This document shows, piece after piece, positions 21,060 through 31,311 of a stretch of DNA of 64,000 nt (position 1 is its first letter; every line of letters starts with the position of its first letter). The notes beneath the pieces are model-generated. The model ran no database searches. It had not been told where the DNA came from and worked only from the letters and a program-made list of their open reading frames with translations. The stretch comes from Diploptera punctata. Taxonomy: Eukaryota; Arthropoda; Insecta; Blattodea; Blaberidae. The position numbers and the translations under genes were made by a program. The DNA lies in contig JASPKZ010001235.1 in the NCBI GenBank assembly GCA_030220185.1, positions 1,278,501 to 1,342,500 on the forward strand, given 5' to 3'.

Positions 21060-22712
21060 TAGCAAACTCCGGCTAATTTCGTGATACTAAGGTTTTAGAC
21101 TATTGAACTTTAATATTATGAACATTTCTAGTTAGAGTCTTAGGAATATTAAAGTTAAGGAAATATATGTGCTGAGTTGTCGAATATGTATTTTATTTTA
21201 TTATCACCTATGACATAAATTATATATCTATTTTTTTCCTGGAGGTATGAAGAACTCGAATAATTTCGTGACAAAGTTTTTTTATCATCTCCATGTTATT
21301 TTAAAAACTTTGTCACGAAATTATTCGAGTTCTTCAAACCTCCAGAAAAAAATAGATACTTACTTACTTACTCACTGGCACTATCGAACCCGTAGGTTCA
21401 TGGCCGCACGGACATAAGCTCTCCATACATCCCTATCCTGAGCTGATGCTTTCCAATCATTCCCTGTATAATCTACTTCCCTCAAATCATAGTTAATGTT
21501 ATTCTCCCACCTCATTCTTGGTTTACCAACTGGGCGTTTTCCCTCTGGCTTTCCTGCAAGAAGCCTCCATGCAAGTCTTTCATTCCCCATACGTGCAACA
21601 TGTCCTGCCCATCGCAGTCTACGAGACTTAACTGTTCTTATTATATCTGGCTTCCTATAAAGACCACGTAGTTCATTGTTATGTAGTCTTTTCCATTCAC
21701 CTGTCTGTTCATCTCTCTTTGGTCCAAAAATTTTCCTAAGTACTTTATTCTCAAATACTTTTAATCTCCTTTCCTCCCTTAAAGTAAGAGTCCATGTTTC
21801 GCACCCATATAATATAACTGGTAGAATAATAGTTTTATATATTTTCAGTTTAACGTTTTTTGAAAGGAGTTGGGACATCAAGAGTCTCTGCAATGCATAA
21901 TAGCACGCATTTCCAGAATTGAGCCTATGTTTAATTTCTTTATGCATCTCATTCCTATTTGTGATTACTGTTCCTAGGCATTTGAATTCAGCCACTTCCT
22001 CAAAATTTCCCTCATTTGTCATTAGCTGTCCATTTCCATTATATAATGAATTTCTACGTGTGACCATATATTTAGTTTTATTGATATTTACTTCCAATCC
22101 TAATTTCTTAGTGTTACTCAACAGTGTGTGCGTATTGTCCTTTAGTATCTCCTCGCTATCGGCCAACAATACTACATCATCAGCATAAACTAACAGCTTA
22201 TTAATACCATTCAGTTGTAAGCCTTCCTCATTCTCTAAAGATTTAATGGCATGCTCTAGTACAAAATTAAATAGTAGAGGAGATAGTGCATCTCCTTGCT
22301 TCAACCCATTCTGGATTTCAAAATTATCCGAAAACTGTTTGCCTACACGCACCCTACTCTTTATGCCATTTAGACACATTCGTATAAGTCTAACTAACTT
22401 TTTAGGAATTCCGAACTCCAGCAGGATACTATATAACTTCTCCCTCTTAATTGAATCGTATGCTTTTTTGAAGTCTGCGTATAGTTGATGTACAGTACCA
22501 TTATATTCCCATTTATTTTCCGAAATCTGTCTTATACTAAAAATCTGATCTGGGAAAAAATTAGATATAGGTGATAATAAAATATATATTCGACAACTCA
22601 GCACATATATTTCCTTTACTTTAATATTCCTAAGACTCTAACTAGAAATGTTCATAATATTAAGGTTCAATAGTCTAAAACCTTAGTATCACGAAATTAG
22701 CCGGAATTTGCA
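21060..22712. mobile_element. Foldback element FB2 interrupted by a LINE
   Basis: The left arm (about 21060-21287) and right arm (21297-21358 plus 22553-22712) are reverse complements. Outer ends read ccggctaatttcgtgat and its complement; inner ends read gaataatttcgtgacaaag. The arm is about 230 bp and the hairpin loop is very short. A family A LINE (21359-22552) sits inside the right arm. No coding sequence belongs to the hairpin itself. Confidence 0.8.
21359..22552 (-). mobile_element. LINE family A copy with long open RT/C-terminal frame
   Basis: A 407-codon minus frame (21381-22604) is the longest family A ORF here. In order it has DFKKAYDSIKREKLYSILLE (RT block A, with catalytic D), QNGLKQGDALSPLLFNFVLE (block B), KLLVYADDVVLLADSEE (YADD active site), VNINKTKYMV, EFKCLGTVITNRNE, ILPVILYGCETWTL, RLRWAGHVARMGNE and NYDLREVDYTGNDW, ending RAAMNLRVR. 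The first roughly 20 codons are flanking hairpin DNA. The endonuclease and RT fingers are missing. Flanks show an imperfect duplication, aaaaaaatagata / aaaaaattagata. Confidence 0.9.
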
Positions 22713-23084
22713 TCCAATGCATTTGAAATCCCATTTATAAACAGTCAAACCTTCACACTTTACATGGAACCACAGATCACATTGTATCCGTTGACCTTTA
22801 GTGTCGAAGAATATCTACACAAACATAGACAAGTATTAAATCTAATAACTGCTAACACGAATGAAAAAAAAACTTCCTCTACAAGTTAACATAAAATACA
22901 CCCAAGGAGCGCTGTTATCACAAACAAACAAAAAAGACAGCACGAAAGTAGACTTTCTGCCATCTACCAGACAGAAAAATAATTTGTTTTTCTTGCTAGT
23001 ACAACTTCGTTACAAACAAAAGAAAAAATAACGAAATTATCCGTGTCACGAATTTTTTAGCTAGTATTTTATATTTTTATTTAT
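22713..23084. other. No gene recognised
   Basis: AT-rich. It contains acgaaattatccgtgtcacgaa near 23030, a string similar to the FB2 hairpin ends, so a second small hairpin relic is possible. Confidence 0.35.
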
Positions 23085-23087
23085 TTT

Positions 23088-23249
23088 ATTTTTATTTATT
23101 TATTTTATTTATTTTACCTAATGGAGTTAAGACCGTAAGGTCTTCTCTTGCACTTCACCAGGGTTAAATTATACATGTAATAAGAATTATGATTGATACA
23201 TAGTAGATATAGATTACACAATATAAATTTGACAAGGGTAAGAAAGAAA

Positions 23250-23296
<47 letters not shown>

Positions 23297-23705
23297 AATA
23301 ACAAAAATAATAACCTATAATTAGATTAAGTAAATGACTTGGTAAAGATAGTTTAAAATATAAAGAAACAATAAAAGTATAAATGGAACACGGTTATATA
23401 TTATATTGTCTAAGGAAATATGAAGTGAGTTTATTTTTAAACTGTTTTTGAGTCGGGCAGTCCTTGATATGCGAGGGGAGGGAATTCCAGAGTCGTGTGG
23501 CTGAAACAACGAAAGGATGAGGAATAGTGAGATGTTCGATGTAGAGGAACAGCTAGAGTTAAATTTTCTCTCGATCGTGTGTATAAGTTATGGCGGGAGG
23601 ATAGCGAATGAGAGCGAGTAGAAATATAAAGGGGTGATGAGGTGGACAAAGTGTTGTATAAGAAGAGGCAAGTTTGCCTAATATTAAATCTTCTGGTGGT
23701 TATTC
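23088..23705 (-). mobile_element. Jockey/CR1-like LINE 3' part
   Basis: The tail (tatttattttatttatttta on +) and gaccgtaaggtcttctc mark the 3' end at the left. An (AAT)n run lies at 23253-23295. The coding part 23437-23709 gives SRENLTLAVPLHRTSHYSSS with frameshifts. It is the same family as 4500-5470 in the opposite orientation. Confidence 0.8.
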
Positions 23706-24188
23706 CCATGTAAAATATTTTAGCATATTTACACCTTATATGTAGGCCTATATAAATATTTGTACTATACTAGTGCCATCATAATGCTTTTTGTGCAGTC
23801 CTAATGAGTTAGAACTCTTTACTTATATATTTTCTGTAGGGTAAGGCGACAAATTTGATAAGATGGGAAAGTCGAGTGAAACTAGATACAGACCAAGGCC
23901 AGCATTTCTGGTTATCGACGGAACTGAATTCACTGCCAACCTATGCACTTAATATTAGGAACTTAAATGAAGGTTCTGCTAAAAGCAATGTACCATTATA
24001 TCATTATTAAATTGATAATGGTGGACAATCCCGGCTGAAATGCTTTACCTCCCTCTGAAAATACTCTTTCTTCTATTTTATTCCCTGTACTATAAGACCT
24101 GGAATGCTGAAACATCACTAAACAATAATATTTTTAAACTCATTTTTATATTTTTGTTTAAAATTATTTTTATCGGTTGCAAATATGT
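23706..24188. other. Unassigned; short open stretch at about 23838-23965
   Basis: A pyrimidine-rich ttttctgtag precedes an open plus frame of about 40 codons containing TNLIRWESRVKLDTDQGQHF and STELNSLPTYALNIRN before TAA. It could be an exon-like relic or a transposon piece; I do not recognise it. Confidence 0.25.
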
Positions 24189-24366
24189 TGTCCAACGCTG
24201 TGGACTCGAGGCAACGTCATTGCCTCATGTGAAGTGGACCCAGGTTCGATCCCCGACACGGACAAGCTTCCTGGTTGAAAATTTTGAAGGAGTTTCTCTT
24301 CACCTGTAAGACAAATGTCGGGAAACTTTACGGCTCAAAAAATCCCCGAATATAATCTCGCCATAG
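24189..24366 (+). mobile_element. SINE-1 copy f (diverged, 3'-truncated)
   Basis: The head tccaacgctgtggactcgagg and box B ggttcgatccccgac are followed by the SINE-1 body (cacctgtaagacaaatgtcgg), which ends before the (CAT)n core. It is more diverged than the other copies. Confidence 0.75.
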
Positions 24367-24794
24367 CATTAATGCATATTATATTCACCTTGTTTAATAT
24401 GGATGAATAAGTAATATTGTGTCCTGTCTTAAATGTTGGTGTTGTCTGGGAGGTGGCGCTGGCATTCAATTTATCGCTCATCCAGGAAGGTCCTCTATGT
24501 CCTTGAGTGGTCAAAAAAGTATGTATTTGATCCTGAGACAAAAAAAAGTTTTCTCCCTGTAAGGCCTGGGTAGCCTAGTGCGAGTAAAATTACGTGTAAA
24601 TGAGAAATTAAGATAAAGAAAGGAGAGAAAGAGTAGTACTTTGATACTAAATAGAAGCAGGTCAGCCATTAATTCATCTTTATTAATTACTTAAGTGGAA
24701 GCCAATTACAATGTCATAACCCACTGCCCACAGTTGAGATGTGAACACTACAGCATTAGCTAAAAGTTATGCATGTATTTTCTTAATTGGGAGA
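24367..24794. other. No gene recognised
   Basis: No identifiable repeat or exon. Confidence 0.4.
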
Positions 24795-24898
24795 TACTCA
24801 CTGTCACTATCAAACTTGGAAGCTCACAGCCGTGAGGACATAAGCTTTCCATACATCCCTATTCTGAGTTAGTATATTCCAATAATTCCCTGTATAAC
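24795..24898 (-). mobile_element. LINE family A 3'-terminal scrap
   Basis: The + strand reads tactcactgtcactatcaaac and then ataagctttccatacatccc, the reverse of the family A end (DVWRAYVRAA region). It joins R1 directly. Confidence 0.75.
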
Positions 24899-25108
24899 CT
24901 GAGCAACAAAAAAGAAACTTTTTCTTTTGTCTCAGAAAGAAAATATGTGATCCTGATAGTATTTTTTCTCCTGAATTCAAATATGATATCGGTTTTTCTC
25001 CACCACGCAAGGATTCCGAGAGACAGGAATTTATAATTTCAAACACTTTAATATTTTTTGTATTCGTAACTACACAATATTCGAACATTCGTACTCGCCT
25101 AGAAAGTA
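24899..25108 (-). repeat. Dispersed repeat R1, copy 2, part 1
   Basis: From ctgagcaacaaaaaagaaac to tcgcctagaaagta (25095-25108). The last 14 bases recur at 26259-26272, where R1 resumes after a LINE insertion. It aligns with 3082-3260. Confidence 0.85.
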
Positions 25109-26258
25109 GTAGTAGTAGTAGTAGGACTTTATTAGACAAAAAGTAAGATATTTACAATATTATTTACAAATATGGGTCGCACGGGCAGTAGGTCGTACGT
25201 GCTGTTGACAGTCCGTTACAATAAAGTAATAATTGGTACTAGTGTAAAGAAAAATAAACAACAAAAAAATCAATAACATTACAATTACATAAAGAAAACA
25301 CAATAATATTACAATTAAATAATAACACAATAGCATTATACACTAATTAATTTATATATAATTGTTAAGAATTAATGGTATTGCATTTTGATAACATATA
25401 TTTATTCATGAATGAGTGTTGTCCTTATTTTCCGCGTTTTATCCAGAAATTTACCGAGGTTTATCCAATTTTCTGGATTTACCAATAACTCTTAGCATGC
25501 CAATCTTTCCCGATTTGAATTTAGAAATCTTTCCGGTAATAACTGACGTCTCCAATATTCTAAATCATTACATTTTCCTAATATATGTATCTCATCTTCA
25601 AAGTTCCCGCACATTGGACATATTCGCATATCGTGATCGTCGCTAATTTTTAGAAATTTCCATGCCCCTAGCCTAAACCAAGCAAGCCCTGATCTCTCCT
25701 TAAATCCTAGGTTGAGTATATACGATTCTTTTCCCCAGACGTGCTTTAGGCCTCTTTGTAAACACAGTGAGCGTTTTCCTGTACATTCGGCGAAAGTATC
25801 TTGTTGGTTTATATCTAAGTACCTCCTCCTTATTTTTCTCCACACGTTCTTGCGATTTTCAGTCCCTTTTTCCCATATCCAGCCCATCCCGATCTTTTGG
25901 AGTTCTCTCCTAACCTCGTGTGCCCAAAATTTAACATCTATGTTTTTAATTTGGTGGTCGTAACAAATTGCTCTAAGCATTGTTTGTTCACCTTGGATTA
26001 CTCGCAACCAATATTTGAGTACACGAATTTTACAGTTTATGTCGTCCTGGAATGACCCGAATTCATATAAAATTCCACAGTTAGAAACGGCCTTACTAAG
26101 TCCTGTGATATATTTTAGAAAATGCGTATATACCTTATTTAGTACTTCCGTTCTTTGGAAACCCCAAATCTCACTACCATAGTGCATTACTGGCCTGACC
26201 ATAGCTCCATACATTTTTTCTAATGTGCTGACTGGAATATCAGGCACTCGACCCAGAA
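25109..26258 (-). mobile_element. LINE family H inserted in R1
   Basis: A 251-codon minus frame (25492-26247) is a LINE C-terminal region: AMVRPVMHYGSEIWGFQ, KYITGLSKAVSNCGILYEFG, IRVLKYWLRVIQG, SGLAWFRLGAWKF and a zinc-knuckle-like CPMCGNFEDEIHILGKC. The low-coordinate side is the 3' end, closing in a (TAG)n-type tail (gtagtagtagtagtag on +). The 14-bp target duplication tcgcctagaaagta flanks it exactly. It is 5'-truncated, with no RT palm. Confidence 0.9.
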
Positions 26259-26610
26259 TCGCCTAGAAAGTAAGAAATGACGATTTTCTGCTATATTTCG
26301 CCTGTGGAACATCCCTATTGATGGTCCAACAATAATCGGCCAGCACATTAGGATTCCATTTGCCTTGATGTCTCTTTTCCATAGCTGAAATCTCCTGAGT
26401 TAGCTCATTTGATTTTATTTTACAATGGACAAATGGATGGAAAAAACGTTTATTAAAAATAATTATGTAAATCCATTAATTGAAATTGAAATAAAAATAC
26501 TGTGGGTGATGGAGAAATTCCGAATACATATTTGAAAACACGATAAAAAACTGCATTAAGTACAACAATTGGTACTCATGAGACAAAAATCATGTTGACC
26601 AGTGTTATTT
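26259..26610 (-). repeat. Dispersed repeat R1, copy 2, part 2
   Basis: R1 resumes with the duplicated tcgcctagaaagta. The minus strand from about 26400 to 26262 reads QEISAMEKRHQGKWNPNVLA, then DYCWTINRDVPQ and AKYSRKSSFLTF followed by TAG. This is a better-preserved version of the block at 3245-3400. The string tcatgttgaccagtgtta near 26594 matches 3511. Confidence 0.8.
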
Positions 26611-26740
26611 ATCTCCCTCAAATCATGGTCTTCCATCCTATTGTAATCCTACCCGCTAAGAGTTTTTCTTCTGGTTTTCCTACACGAAGTTTCAATGTCT
26701 TTCTTTCATTCTCCATTCGTGCAATATATTAGACTTTACT
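26611..26740 (-). mobile_element. LINE family A scrap
   Basis: The strings ctccctcaaatcatggtctt and ttctccattcgtgcaatat are the reverse of the family A C-terminus. Its 3' terminal piece is missing. Confidence 0.65.
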
Positions 26741-26998
26741 AACTAGCCAACTCAGTGGCATTTTCCAACTCCGAGGTTCATGGCCGCGCGGATGTATCTT
26801 CATACTTCACTCACTATCCCTCAACTAATGTTTTCCAATCATTCCCTGTATATTCTACCTCCACTCAAAATATGGTTAATTATATTTTCCCATCTCATTC
26901 TTTGCGTACCTATTGGTCGCTTTTTGGTCTGTTTTTCTAGTTTTCTTCCAAGAAATTTTCATGCCTATATTTCATTCTCCATTCGTGCCACTAAAAAC
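26741..26998 (-). mobile_element. LINE family A 3'-terminal fragment
   Basis: It starts with the family terminus (taactagccaactcagtggc) and runs through tcatggccgcgcgga to cattctccattcgtgccac. It is strongly diverged and 5'-truncated next to a Jockey/CR1-like LINE. Confidence 0.7.
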
Positions 26999-27001
26999 TT
27001 T

Positions 27002-27985
27002 ATTAATTTATTAGATTAGATTAGATTAGATTTATTTAGCCTGGTGGAGTTAAGGCCATGTGGCCTTCTCTTCCACTCACCAGGACAAACATATATTACA
27101 TCAGAATATAACAATCTTAATTAACTCTAATATTAAACACTAAGTAAAAATTTGATCAAAAGATAATATCTAATATACGTATTACGATCTATAATACAAC
27201 CAGTTAATATTAGTTAAAATTAAGACTAAAACTAATAATAAAATGTATACAAGCAAGGCTTATTAAATTGTCCCTGTCTAGTGTATATAAAAAAACAGGA
27301 AAATAATGAGATATAGAAAACTAATTTTACGATTATACAATATTTAAAACAAAACAAATAAAAATATTTGTTATTCTTAATATTATTTTCATAAATAATT
27401 AAATATATTAATATTGCTAAAAGAATACTATCAGTGAGGTGTATAAGTTAGTTTGTTATTAAATAATTCTTTAGTTTGTTTTTGAAGGATGTTATAGTTT
27501 GACAGTCTCTGACATAGGGCGGAAGGGAATTCCATGTTTTGGTAAGTGACACCGTAAAAGATAATGAATAATATACAGTGTGATGAGGCGGGATATAAAG
27601 GACAATGCGCTGATGGGATCGAGTGTCAAGATTATGTGTGTCGGATAGTCTGATGAAGCGGCGTGATAAATAATTAGGCGATTATGTGTGAAGTATTTTA
27701 TAGAGAAGGGATAGGGAATGGACAGTTCTACGATCTCTTAGACGAAGCCACGATAATTGTTCCAGGGACGGTGTAACATGGTCAAATTTGCGAATACCAT
27801 AAATAAAACGCGCGCAAGAATTATGAACACGTTGAAGTCTTTGCGTGGAAATAATATTTAAGTCTGTAAAAAGAGTGTCACAATAATCAAAATGGGGCAT
27901 TGCAAGTGTTTCTACTAACATTTTCCTAAGGGCGAATGGCAAACAATTTCGTACACGATTTATTGGCTTGATAATGAAGATTTTT
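27002..27985 (-). mobile_element. Jockey/CR1-like LINE, second subfamily
   Basis: The 3' tail on + reads ttagattagattagattt at 27010-27027, followed by the 3' UTR agcctggtggagttaaggcc. The minus frame 27682-28065 encodes FALRKMLVETLAMPHFDYCD, QRLQRVHNSCARFIYG and LSWLRLRDRRTVHSLSLLYK, the same blocks as 4500-5470 with a different tail. A small 3' scrap of the same subfamily lies at 50765-50806. Confidence 0.85.
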
Positions 27986-28173
27986 TTTTTTTCCCCCAAA
28001 TGCCCCAGGTTGTCATTTTCGACATTAATGGTTTTGTCTCGTGGCATGGAGTACTTGTAACCCATTTGATGTTGGGGCGCATGGAAGGCGGGGTTACGCT
28101 GCCCCGATGATGTGAGAGTTGATGATGATGGTAATGATGCACCAGGAGAGATCTTAAACTAAACATAAGCTAA
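27986..28173. other. Unassigned segment between LINE and SINE
   Basis: It contains a T-run and ggttgtcattttcgac..ggggcgcatggaagg, not seen elsewhere in the window. It extends the LINE frame by chance. Confidence 0.35.
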
Positions 28174-28370
28174 TTAGGTGAATATGAGATTGATGATAAT
28201 AATGGCCAGATGGTGTTCGGGGACCGTTTGGGCCTTAAAGTTTCCTGAGATCTTACAGGTGAGGAAAAACCCGAAAAAAAACTCACCCAGAGACTTGTCC
28301 CGACCGGGGATCGAACCCGGGTCCGCTGCATGACAAGGTAGCACGCTATCTCGAAATGACAGCGGTGGAC
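28174..28370 (-). mobile_element. SINE-1 copy g (lacks its 3' half)
   Basis: The head (gatcgaacccgggtccgc) and front body are present. The copy stops in the (ATG)n core near 28190. Copy h follows only about 24 bp away. Confidence 0.8.
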
Positions 28371-28394
28371 ACAATGAAAATATTCAGCCATCGT

Positions 28395-28703
28395 CGATAG
28401 TAATTCTGCCCGAGGGCAGATCTTTCACTGCAATCATAGCATTTTCATGCTATGCTTTGCAGCTTTACTAGGGAATTGTAGGTGTGGTAGCTTCCCGTTG
28501 TTTTCCACACCGGTGAAGGATGATGATGATGGCCATATGATTTCGGGGACTGTTTTGGCCTTAAAGTTTTCCTGACATTTGTCTTACAGGTGAGTAAAAA
28601 CCCCGATAAAAACCTCACCCAGAAAAACTGTTCAGACCGGGGATCGAACCCGGGCCCGCTGCGTGACAAGGCAGCACGCTACCTCTAGACCACAGCGGAG
28701 GAC
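28395..28703 (-). mobile_element. SINE-1 copy h
   Basis: Complete reverse SINE-1 from tagtaattctgcccgaggg to cagcggaggac. The box B region is gatcgaacccggg near 28645. Confidence 0.85.
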
Positions 28704-28870
28704 TAATGAAAATATAAAGCATAAAAAACAATAATAAAATATCAATGGAACTTGGTTGTAAACGAAAAAAAGTTTTACTAAGCTTAATTTTTGAGTCCGC
28801 CAGTTCTTAATATAAGAGGGCAAGGAGTTCCAGAAAATGATAGGAGAAACAAGGAAGAATGAAGATTAAT
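28704..28870 (-). mobile_element. Jockey/CR1-like LINE fragment
   Basis: The string gagtccgccagttcttaatataagagg is the reverse of the PSYIKDCPTQ region of the LINE at 5100. It gives only short coding remnants. Confidence 0.65.
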
Positions 28871-29190
28871 GGCAAAAAGAGGAGAATAATTACAGTATCA
28901 TAGTACAAGAGAATTGTTTGTATTCTGTAAGTAGTACATTGCGACCCATTCATGGCGATATCAGGTTCAGGCATCGCTAAATTCACAGGAAAATGTCGTT
29001 TGGAACGCAGTCATTATAACAACAACTGTTCCTTACAAAAACAAGTTGGAGATAAAGTTATAAACGCAGGTTTACAATTCCTGATGTAAAGTAGAAAATG
29101 CTAGCAACAAGAGTATTTCATTCGTTTTTCTTCGCATATTTAAATCCAATAAATGACGGAAATTTTGAACAAATATCAGAATCTAAGGAG
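28871..29190. other. No gene recognised
   Basis: AT-rich spacer. The 91-codon frame 29098-29373 overlaps the SINE-C copy and is not a gene. Confidence 0.4.
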
Positions 29191-29370
29191 ACTCCGTGGC
29201 GCACATGGTTGGTCACGTCCCCTCCACCTCTGAACTCCAAATTCGCGTCTCGGTCACTTCATATGGGGTTTGCGTGGGTGAATCTGTGCCAGGGCAGATT
29301 TTTCTCGAGGTTTCTCCCATTTCCCCTGTCAAAATATTTTTGCACTTTAATTGCCATGCCAATATTTTCA
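29191..29370 (+). mobile_element. tRNA-derived SINE-C copy
   Basis: The segment tccgtggcgcacatggttgg, a diverged box B, then atggggtttgcgtggg and gatttttctcgaggtttctcccatttcccc align with 51213-51390. The two share the gggttt..gtgg and ttctc.cgttttccc strings. Confidence 0.55.
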
Positions 29371-29583
29371 TGAATTATTATTTTTGATTGCGGATGAGCC
29401 CATGTAGGACTACGCAAAGTACGTACTTAGAGGCGTTTCCTTTGAGCCCAAATTTATTTCATTCTTTTGCTATGAGCTTGTTTTCTATCATCTGTCAAAG
29501 TTGTTCCAGTTTTTCTCTTCGGTTGTCCTCTTGGTCAACTTGCCACTTATTCACCTTAATTCTAAATATATAAATAGAATATA
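29371..29583 (-). mobile_element. Short LINE-like scrap next to (ATT)n
   Basis: Around 29500-29560 the + strand (ttctcttcggttgtcctctt) reads as the reverse of a GRPR-type LINE C-terminal end. Only the last part is recognisable. Confidence 0.35.
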
Positions 29584-29584
29584 T

Positions 29585-29586
29585 TA

Positions 29587-29658
<72 letters not shown>
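29585..29658. repeat. (ATT)n microsatellite 1
   Basis: About 24 uninterrupted ATT units. It is the first of four such arrays between 29585 and 30851 that separate LINE tail fragments. The long runs of I, L or N residues in overlapping frames are artefacts of the array. Confidence 0.95.
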
Positions 29659-29781
29659 GGAAAGGAGGAAGAGCGGAAGACCGAAGAAAACTTGGACAGA
29701 GGATTGGAGGAAGATCAATGGGTGGACAGAGAGGAATTGCGTTTGGTTTTCGGAAGATGGCGACAGCTGCCATGATAGCGG

Positions 29782-29784
<3 letters not shown>
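29659..29784 (+). mobile_element. LINE family E 3' end
   Basis: It encodes GRPKKTWTEDWRKINGW-like sequence and then cggaagatggcgacagctgccatgata, the 3' end of family E also seen at 33700-33840 and, reversed, at 57105-57315. It runs straight into (ATT)n at 29785. Confidence 0.75.

Positions 29785-29861
<77 letters not shown>
29785..29861. repeat. (ATT)n microsatellite 2
   Basis: About 25 uninterrupted ATT units directly after the family E 3' end, so they may have grown from its tail. Confidence 0.95.
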
Positions 29862-29862
<1 letters not shown>

Positions 29863-30180
29863 GGAAGCAGCTGACATGAGATTTTTAAGAAATATAGCAG
29901 GATATACTCTGCTGGATAAGAAAAGAAATGAAGATATAAGAAAGGAACTAAGTATTTTCAAACTTACAGACCGAATAATTAAATATAGCAGTGCCTGGAA
30001 AGAGCATGTTGATAGAATGCCAGAAGAAAGATTTCCAAAACTATTGTTGAATTATAAACCGCACGGAAGGAGAAATGTTGGACGCCCACACATAAGATGG
30101 TCTGAACAATTTTAACAATTTTCTAGCTTTCATGAAACCGGAACGAGCCAACAGGCTTAATTTCTGGATGATGATGATGA
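29862..30180 (+). mobile_element. LINE family B 3' part
   Basis: It encodes EAADMRFLRNIAGYTLLDKK, KEHVDRMPEERFPKLLLNYK and GRRNVGRPHIRWSEQF, then a 3' UTR (accggaacgagccaacaggc) and a (GATGAT)n tail. The last 140 bp are nearly repeated at 34565-34707. It begins exactly at the end of an (ATT)n array. Confidence 0.85.

Positions 30181-30241
<61 letters not shown>
30181..30241. repeat. (ATT)n microsatellite 3
   Basis: About 20 units between the family B tail and a family D fragment. Confidence 0.95.
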
Positions 30242-30243
<2 letters not shown>

Positions 30244-30244
30244 A

Positions 30245-30545
30245 GCAAGATGTTCAAAATTAGAAAAAAATAAATACTGTTATACGAGAAAAAGTGAATA
30301 TTAAATATTCATTGGTAGATTATATAAGATACAAGCAATTAAATTTGTATGGGCATGTAAGACGAATGCAAGAAGAAAGGTTACCCAGAAAAACGTTGGA
30401 ATGGTGTCCAGCTGGAAGAAGGAGGAAAGGAAGACCTCGAAACTCGTGGATGCAAGAAATAACTAGAATGAGAACAAGAGGACTGGTGGACATGGAGTGG
30501 ATGGATACAGACGAGTGGAGAAGGAAAATATATCTTTAGGCACAG
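30245..30545 (+). mobile_element. LINE family D 3' part
   Basis: It encodes YIRYKQLNLYGHVRRMQEER, LPRKTLEWCPAGRRRKGRPR and VDMEWMDTDEWRRKIYL with a stop at 30537. It is the same family as 6470-7345 (reverse strand). It is 5'-truncated at the (ATT)n array. Confidence 0.85.
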
Positions 30546-30571
30546 AAAGAGTGTAAACATAAAAAATCTGT

Positions 30572-30724
30572 GATGATCTTGAAGAAGATTTCCGGGCTGT
30601 AGGCCGTGGTGTCGAGGCTTGAAGTTCCCCGACGTTGTCTTGAGGATGCCAGACGCAGTTTCTGCCGAAAAGTCGGGGAACTTCGACCACGTCCTACAGC
30701 CCGGATATCATCTTCAAGATCATC
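30572..30724. mobile_element. Foldback element FB3 (short)
   Basis: Arms 30572-30633 and 30672-30724 are reverse complements with a few gaps: tccgggctgtaggccgtgg and ccacgtcctacagcccgga, then gaagttccccgac and gtcggggaacttc. A 38-nt spacer lies between. It is GC-richer than its surroundings, and no coding role is apparent. Confidence 0.75.
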
Positions 30725-30784
30725 ATAGCAACTCCGGCAGTGAAAGCCTAAGTCAATACATAAAAAGTCTGTATCTATATTTAA

Positions 30785-30786
<2 letters not shown>

Positions 30787-30851
<65 letters not shown>
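30787..30851. repeat. (ATT)n microsatellite 4
   Basis: About 21 uninterrupted ATT units. Confidence 0.95.
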
Positions 30852-30853
<2 letters not shown>

Positions 30854-31311
30854 ATTCCGTGAACCGGTACATACATTCCGGAAACCCGCAAAATGGGACC
30901 ATAAATTCGACTTGAAGATGAATTCATTTACTTTACGCATTCCTGCGTGACGGTCTTTGTTACGTATGCGAACAGATATCGTAATTATCAGCATAATTAA
31001 CACATTTTGTAATTACAGATTTAAGATGTAGATGTTTTCTCAGCTGTAACTCCAGGAAATAAAGTCTTAACTGTGGATACGGTGCGTAGTTTGAGCGAAA
31101 GAAGTTCAGCCTCCGTGACTGCATTGCTAACTCACTCAATTGGCGCAATCTAATACCGAGGTTTACGTAAGTAGAGCCTCCTACCTGAAATGCTCGCCAC
31201 TGAACATGCCGTCCGCAGTTGAGAGAGAAACGTATGGAATAAACATTGGTAATCGACCACGGCCACAAAGCCGGAATCTCCTAACATTACATAAATAGAG
31301 TTCAAGTATAT
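30852..31311. other. No gene recognised
   Basis: A 102-codon minus frame (30960-31268) is open and moderately GC-rich, but has no recognisable motif. It may be unassigned transposon sequence. Confidence 0.3.

Noticed and set aside
29501..30115. Long open frames with runs of Ile, Leu or Asn
   Set aside because: They are translations of (ATT)n microsatellites fused to LINE fragments, not proteins.
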